Assembly (NCBI GenBank): GCA_020637445.1
Contig: JACJVZ010000001.1
Location: 372,001-436,000 of the forward strand
Reading direction: 5' to 3'
DNA: 64,000 nt
From: Calditrichota bacterium
Lineage (GTDB): Bacteria; Electryoneota; RPQS01
Of this stretch, positions 60,345 through 64,000 are shown one piece after another (within the stretch, counting starts at the first letter, position 1; each line of letters opens with the position of its first letter). Position numbers and translations under genes: made by a program. Under the pieces are notes generated by a model. The model saw nothing but the letters and a program-made list of their open reading frames with translations. It ran no database searches and had not been told where the DNA came from.

Positions 60345-61034
60345 ATGAGATTTTCTTCGCCGCTGCACAAAGGCAAACTGCTCCGCCGCTACAAACGTTT
60401 CTTTGCGGACGTCCTGCTCGACAACGGCGAAGAAATTACGGCCGTGACTCCCAACACCGGCAGCATGAAAGGCGTCTTAGTGATTGGCGCGCCCGTGATG
60501 GTCAGCTATTCCGATTCCGTGACGCGCAAATACGCGCACACGTGGGAACTCGTCGAAATCGCTGGCAAGTGGGTCGGCATCAACACGCACGTTCCGAATA
60601 CAATCACTGCCGAAGCGCTGAAGGCCGGAGCAATTCCTGAGCTTGCTCATTTCAAGAAGTTTCGCCGCGAAGTCAAACTACCCAGCGGCTCGCGCATCGA
60701 TTTCATGTTAGGCGACGACGAAGCTCTGCTCGAAGTGAAAAACGTCTCGCTGGTGGAAGATGGAGTCGCGCTTTTTCCCGACAGTGTCACCGAACGCGGC
60801 ACGCGCCACCTGCACGAACTGATGGAGTTCGTTGCCGAGGGCAAGCAGGCCTACATGCTCTACGTCGTGCAGCACCATCTCGCCAAAAGTTTTTCACCCG
60901 CGGACGAAATTGATCCCGTTTACGGCACGACGGTGCGTGACGCACACCAAGCCGGTGTAAAACTTATCGCCATGAAAGCTCGTGTCACCGCCGAAGAAAT
61001 AACCTTACACGAACCGATTCCGATAGAACTTTAA
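60345..61034 (+). CDS. sfsA: SfsA family (sugar fermentation stimulation protein)
   Basis: A 229-aa protein with MRFSSPLHKGKLLRRYKRFFADVLLDNG (OB-like N-term; quoted in parts), HVPNTITAEALKAG, SRIDFMLGDDEALLEVKNVSLVE with the PD-(D/E)xK nuclease-like core, FPDSVTERGTRHLHELMEF and YMLYVVQHHLAKSF. SfsA in E. coli binds DNA and is linked to maltose metabolism; its nuclease-like fold suggests DNA processing. The start lies just after repeat copy C, and the stop is two bases before miaB. Confidence 0.92.
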   Translation: MRFSSPLHKGKLLRRYKRFFADVLLDNGEEITAVTPNTGSMKGVLVIGAPVMVSYSDSVTRKYAHTWELVEIAGKWVGINTHVPNTITAEALKAGAIPELAHFKKFRREVKLPSGSRIDFMLGDDEALLEVKNVSLVEDGVALFPDSVTERGTRHLHELMEFVAEGKQAYMLYVVQHHLAKSFSPADEIDPVYGTTVRDAHQAGVKLIAMKARVTAEEITLHEPIPIEL

Positions 61035-61036
61035 CC

Positions 61037-62431
61037 TTGCACGAACTCGTCACACTACAAGCCGAAATCGGCGAACCTGCACGCGCTCCGCTGCCGCAAA
61101 CGAACGGCAACGGACCGCGCGTCTACATTCGCACGTACGGCTGTCAAATGAACGTCTCCGATTCGCAGACGATTGAAAGTATGCTCGCCGAATCCGGCTA
61201 TCGTTTCTGCGAAACTCCGGAAGAAGCGGACGTCGTTCTCGTGAACACGTGCATGATTCGTGAAAGCGCCGAGGTCCGGGCCTTAGGACAATTGGCGAAT
61301 CTTTCTGTTTTGAAAAAGAGCAATCCGTCGCGAGTGATAGGCATTCTCGGCTGTGTCGCGCAAGCGAAACGAAAAGAGATCATCGAATCGCATCCCTATG
61401 TGGACATGGTTGTAGGTCCCGATTCTTATCGGCGTCTGCCGATCATGCTCGAAGAGCGTTTCATCACACCGCCCGGAACTCCCGGTTTGCTCGAAACGAC
61501 CTTGATGCGCGAAGAACTCTACGACGACATAATGCCGCGCCATCACGGCGGAGTCACGGCGTTCGTCACGATTATTCGCGGTTGCGATAAGTTTTGCAGT
61601 TTTTGTGTCGTCCCGAGAACTCGTGGCCGGGAACGAAGCAGGCCGTTGCCAAGTGTTTTGCGCGAGGTGGAACATCTCGTGTCACAAGGCGTGCGCGACG
61701 TCATGCTCCTGGGTCAAAACGTGGATTCGTACCGATGGGAAGGTCGCGACTTCGCCGATTGTCTGGCCGCAGTCGCGGACATGCCCGGCGTGGTGCGTGT
61801 GCGCTACATGACGTCGCATCCAACTGATATCTCCGATAAACTTCTGCGAACGATGGGCGAGCACCCGAAGATTTGTCCCTATCTGCATCTTCCGGTTCAA
61901 GCGGGCAACAATCGTGTGCTGAAAGAAATGAACCGTCCGTACACTCGCGAGCATTATCTCGGCATCATCGAACGCGCGCGCAAATATGTCCCGGACATCG
62001 CCCTTTCGACGGACGTAATCGTGGGCTTTCCCACGGAGACTGAGGCCGAGTTCGAAGAGACCTTCAGCTTAATGAATGAAGTGCGTTACGACACGGCTTT
62101 CATGTTCAAGTATTCCGAGCGTCCTCTGACCAAGGCTTCGAAACTCGATGACGACATTCCCGACGACGTGAAAGTTGCGCGACTTGAACGGCTGATTGCG
62201 TTGCAGCAAACGGTTGCTCGTGAAAGAAACGAGGCTCAAGTGGGCCGCGCGACGGAGATTCTCATTGAAGGTCCGGCGCCAAAAGATAATAACATGTGGG
62301 CGGGCCGCACGCCTGATTTTCGTCCCGTCGTATTGCCGCGCAACGGTGAACAAGTCGGGGATTTGATCAAGGTGCGCCTTGATTCGCTGACCGGTTTCAC
62401 GTTCCACGCTTCCCGAATTTTCGATAACTAA
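61037..62431 (+). CDS. miaB: tRNA-2-methylthio-N6-dimethylallyladenosine synthase
   Basis: Adds a methylthio group to i6A37 in tRNA using two Fe-S clusters. The 464 aa have the N-terminal UPF0004 domain with three cysteines (RTYGCQMNVSDS, VNTCMIRESA, LGCVAQAKR), radical-SAM site RGCDKFCSFCVVP and LGQNVDSYRW, and the C-terminal TRAM domain. The start is a TTG at 61037; about 30 residues precede the first motif, and no ATG or strong ribosome binding site is available. Confidence 0.94.
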   Translation: MHELVTLQAEIGEPARAPLPQTNGNGPRVYIRTYGCQMNVSDSQTIESMLAESGYRFCETPEEADVVLVNTCMIRESAEVRALGQLANLSVLKKSNPSRVIGILGCVAQAKRKEIIESHPYVDMVVGPDSYRRLPIMLEERFITPPGTPGLLETTLMREELYDDIMPRHHGGVTAFVTIIRGCDKFCSFCVVPRTRGRERSRPLPSVLREVEHLVSQGVRDVMLLGQNVDSYRWEGRDFADCLAAVADMPGVVRVRYMTSHPTDISDKLLRTMGEHPKICPYLHLPVQAGNNRVLKEMNRPYTREHYLGIIERARKYVPDIALSTDVIVGFPTETEAEFEETFSLMNEVRYDTAFMFKYSERPLTKASKLDDDIPDDVKVARLERLIALQQTVARERNEAQVGRATEILIEGPAPKDNNMWAGRTPDFRPVVLPRNGEQVGDLIKVRLDSLTGFTFHASRIFDN

Positions 62432-62451
62432 TCCATGATCGGAGTCAGTCC

Positions 62452-62772
62452 ATGTGGATTCTTCGCTGGCTGCTGTTTCTGATACTCATTTTCTTCGTGG
62501 TCGGCTTTCTATCTCAGAATGCCGAACCAAAGGTGCATGTTCAGATAATTTCGTGGCAATCGCCCGAGCTGCCGCTGTCTTTTATGCTGTTTCTCGCGGC
62601 ACTTGTGGGCTACATCGTAAGCCTCTTGGTCGCCGTCATCAACCAACTCCGGCTGCGCAGTGAAATTTCCGCGCAGAAACGCAAGAATCAAGCGCTGCAA
62701 TCCGAGCTGGAGCGTTTGCGCAATTTCGCGCTCGAAGAAGAAGGAACCGATACGGGAGTGGCCCGCACATGA
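62452..62772 (+). CDS. lapA: LapA family (DUF1049) membrane protein
   Basis: A 106-aa inner-membrane protein with two membrane helices (LRWLLFLILIFFVVGFLS and FMLFLAALVGYIVSLLVAV) and a cytosolic coiled coil. SQNAEPKVHVQIISW between them is the family mark. LapA works with LapB in lipopolysaccharide assembly and LpxC control in E. coli. It overlaps lapB by 4 bases, the usual pairing. Confidence 0.9.
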   Translation: MWILRWLLFLILIFFVVGFLSQNAEPKVHVQIISWQSPELPLSFMLFLAALVGYIVSLLVAVINQLRLRSEISAQKRKNQALQSELERLRNFALEEEGTDTGVART

Positions 62773-63911
62773 CGTTCTTTGAGTTTTTGTTCCTGTTGAT
62801 TCTCGTAGGAGGCGGCATCGCCGCGGCGTCGTATTTTCGCGATTGGAAAGTCCGCCGCAACGTACAGCCTACGACGCCGTACGCGGAAGGGCTGCGCGCG
62901 ATTCTTGACGGCGACACTCCCAAGGCTATCCAAAAGCTGCGCGAGACGGTCGGGGCGGATACAAACAACATTGACGCCTATCTTCGCTTGGGACAATTGT
63001 TTGCGCAAAGCGGCGATTTGGATCGCGCCACTAAGATTCACCGCGCATTGACACTCCGCGGCGATTTGGTCGATCGTCAAAAACTCGACATTTATCGAGC
63101 TTTGTCCGAAGATTATTTGAAAAACGGCGACTACAACCGCGCGCTTGAATCCGTGAATCAAATGCTCGGCATCTCAAAAAAAGATGCGTGGGCGCTGCAA
63201 CAAAAGAGTGAAATTTTGGCCGGACAAGGCCAATGGCAGGCGGCCTACGAGTCCGCGGAAAAACTGAACGGCCTCACGACGGCCACCTCCGGCCGCAGAC
63301 TTGCGCTGCTGAAGACGCTTGAAGGCGAGCGCTTGTGCAACGCGGGAAAGGAGCGCGACGGACGTGTTCAGTTTCGACAAGCGATCAAGCACGACGCGAC
63401 GCTTGTTGCACCGTACCTTTATTGGGGAGATTCCTACGTTCGCGAGCACAGGGTGGAGGATGCCGTCAAAATTTGGAGACGGCTGATTGACGTAAATCCG
63501 GCGCAAAGTTACGTCGCGTTCGAGCGACTCGAAACTCATTTGTTTGACCTTGGTCGGTTTTCCGAAATCGAGCAGATCTATCGCGAAGTGATTCACAGTT
63601 ATCCGCAAAACGTACACGCATACGCCGCCTTGTCTCGCTTCTTGCGCAAGAAGGGCGACGCAGGCGGAGCTATCACGACACTGCGCGACGGGTTAGAACA
63701 TAATCCGGAGAGCCTTTGGCTGCGCCGGCGGTTGATCCGAATGTATCACGACGTTCACGACGTGGACGGAGTGTTGAATATGTCGCGCGACGTGCTGTCG
63801 CGGGTGATGAAAGAAAACTACGAATACTCTTGTTCTAACTGCGGCAACGTGTCGCACGAGCCCTTGTGGGTTTGTCCGAAATGCAACAAGGTGGATTCCT
63901 ACAATGTATAG
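62769..63911 (+). CDS. lapB: Tetratricopeptide-repeat protein LapB
   Basis: A 380-aa inner-membrane protein with an N-terminal membrane helix (EFLFLLILVGGGIAAASYF), a run of TPR units and a C-terminal rubredoxin-like zinc site (YSCSNCGNVSHEPLWVCPKC). LapB links LpxC degradation by FtsH to lipopolysaccharide export. The domain order and length match the family. The stop overlaps the next gene by 8 bases. Confidence 0.92.
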   Translation: MTFFEFLFLLILVGGGIAAASYFRDWKVRRNVQPTTPYAEGLRAILDGDTPKAIQKLRETVGADTNNIDAYLRLGQLFAQSGDLDRATKIHRALTLRGDLVDRQKLDIYRALSEDYLKNGDYNRALESVNQMLGISKKDAWALQQKSEILAGQGQWQAAYESAEKLNGLTTATSGRRLALLKTLEGERLCNAGKERDGRVQFRQAIKHDATLVAPYLYWGDSYVREHRVEDAVKIWRRLIDVNPAQSYVAFERLETHLFDLGRFSEIEQIYREVIHSYPQNVHAYAALSRFLRKKGDAGGAITTLRDGLEHNPESLWLRRRLIRMYHDVHDVDGVLNMSRDVLSRVMKENYEYSCSNCGNVSHEPLWVCPKCNKVDSYNV

Positions 63912-64000
63912 AGCGATCATATTTTTGGCCATGTGCGCGGCGGCGATTGCGGCCGACGTTGTGAAGAAGTCTCCCGTCGATCTTCTGCGGGAAGGGAGAA
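63904..64000 (+). CDS. Start of an exported protein (cut by window edge)
   Basis: The first 32 codons are visible. MYRAIIFLAMCAAAIAADVV looks like a signal peptide with cleavage near AIA-AD. The ATG overlaps the lapB stop by 8 bases. Nothing more can be said about the product. Confidence 0.6.
   Translation, partial: MYRAIIFLAMCAAAIAADVVKKSPVDLLREGR

Noticed and set aside
60186..60368. Minus-strand reading frame with RADALNPPSA-like repeats
   Set aside because: It is the translation of the palindromic repeat units on the opposite strand of hisS and its spacer, not a gene.

Overview
The window looks like a single chromosomal stretch of a diderm (Gram-negative-type) bacterium with moderate GC content and tightly packed genes. 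Evidence for an outer membrane is LapA/LapB, an MCE (MlaD-like) protein, two lipoproteins and a DUF5020-type beta-barrel. A SecA with a long insertion, a eukaryote-type citrate synthase, HPr kinase beside Man-type PTS fragments, DUF4097 proteins and palindromic repeats together suggest an uncultured lineage near the FCB superphylum (Calditrichota/Zixibacteria-like). That placement is inference. I see no insertion sequence, prophage or CRISPR array. Many genes start with GTG or TTG and overlap their neighbour by 4-40 bases, so translational coupling is the rule.

Layout: 1-8601 (+) carries the end of grpE, dnaJ, a ComEA-like protein, rsmD, a NUDIX hydrolase, an N-formylglutamate amidohydrolase-like protein, a NhaD-type antiporter, two tandem lipoproteins, an aminotransferase, an FmdB-like zinc ribbon and a FAD-binding oxidase. 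8669-9946 (-) is citrate synthase. 10296-14846 carries rmuC, a SprT-like protein, an OsmC protein (-), dsbD and thioredoxin. 14920-23682 (-) is one long operon: HAD phosphatase, EamA transporter, DJ-1/PfpI, PolX, GAF/fRMsr-like, phosphohexomutase, glgC, pyrimidine phosphorylase, then a lysine-rich histone-H1-like protein.

23801-31777 (+) holds an aldo/keto reductase, a DUF5020 protein, a tRNA with anticodon CAT under its own promoter and terminator, a coiled-coil zinc-ribbon protein, an RNase H gene with no ordinary start codon, RNase P RNA, recJ and three secreted proteins. 31795-44308 (+) is a leucine/branched-chain acyl-CoA degradation cluster: MCC beta, methylglutaconyl-CoA hydratase, biotin carboxylase and biotin carrier as separate genes, two acyl-CoA dehydrogenases, thiolase, hydroxyacyl-CoA dehydrogenase and branched-chain aminotransferase, with several unassigned genes between them. 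HMG-CoA lyase and ETF are not in the window.

44324-58766 (+) runs nusB, a phosphoesterase, secA, a Smg/DUF494 gene, topA, a Xer recombinase, hpf, hprK, PTS EIIA and EIIB, an MlaD-like gene, adenine deaminase and a divergent sigma54-activator-like AAA+ protein. 58898-64000 (+) carries hisS, sfsA, miaB, lapA, lapB and the start of a secreted protein.

The most unusual points are the RNase H gene without ATG/GTG/TTG next to palindromic repeats, the same repeat forming the 3' end of hisS, the tRNA nested between complementary flanks, the split MCC alpha subunit, the AAA+ protein with an altered GAFTGA loop and a winged-helix-like end, and an orphan PTS/HprK regulatory set without a permease.
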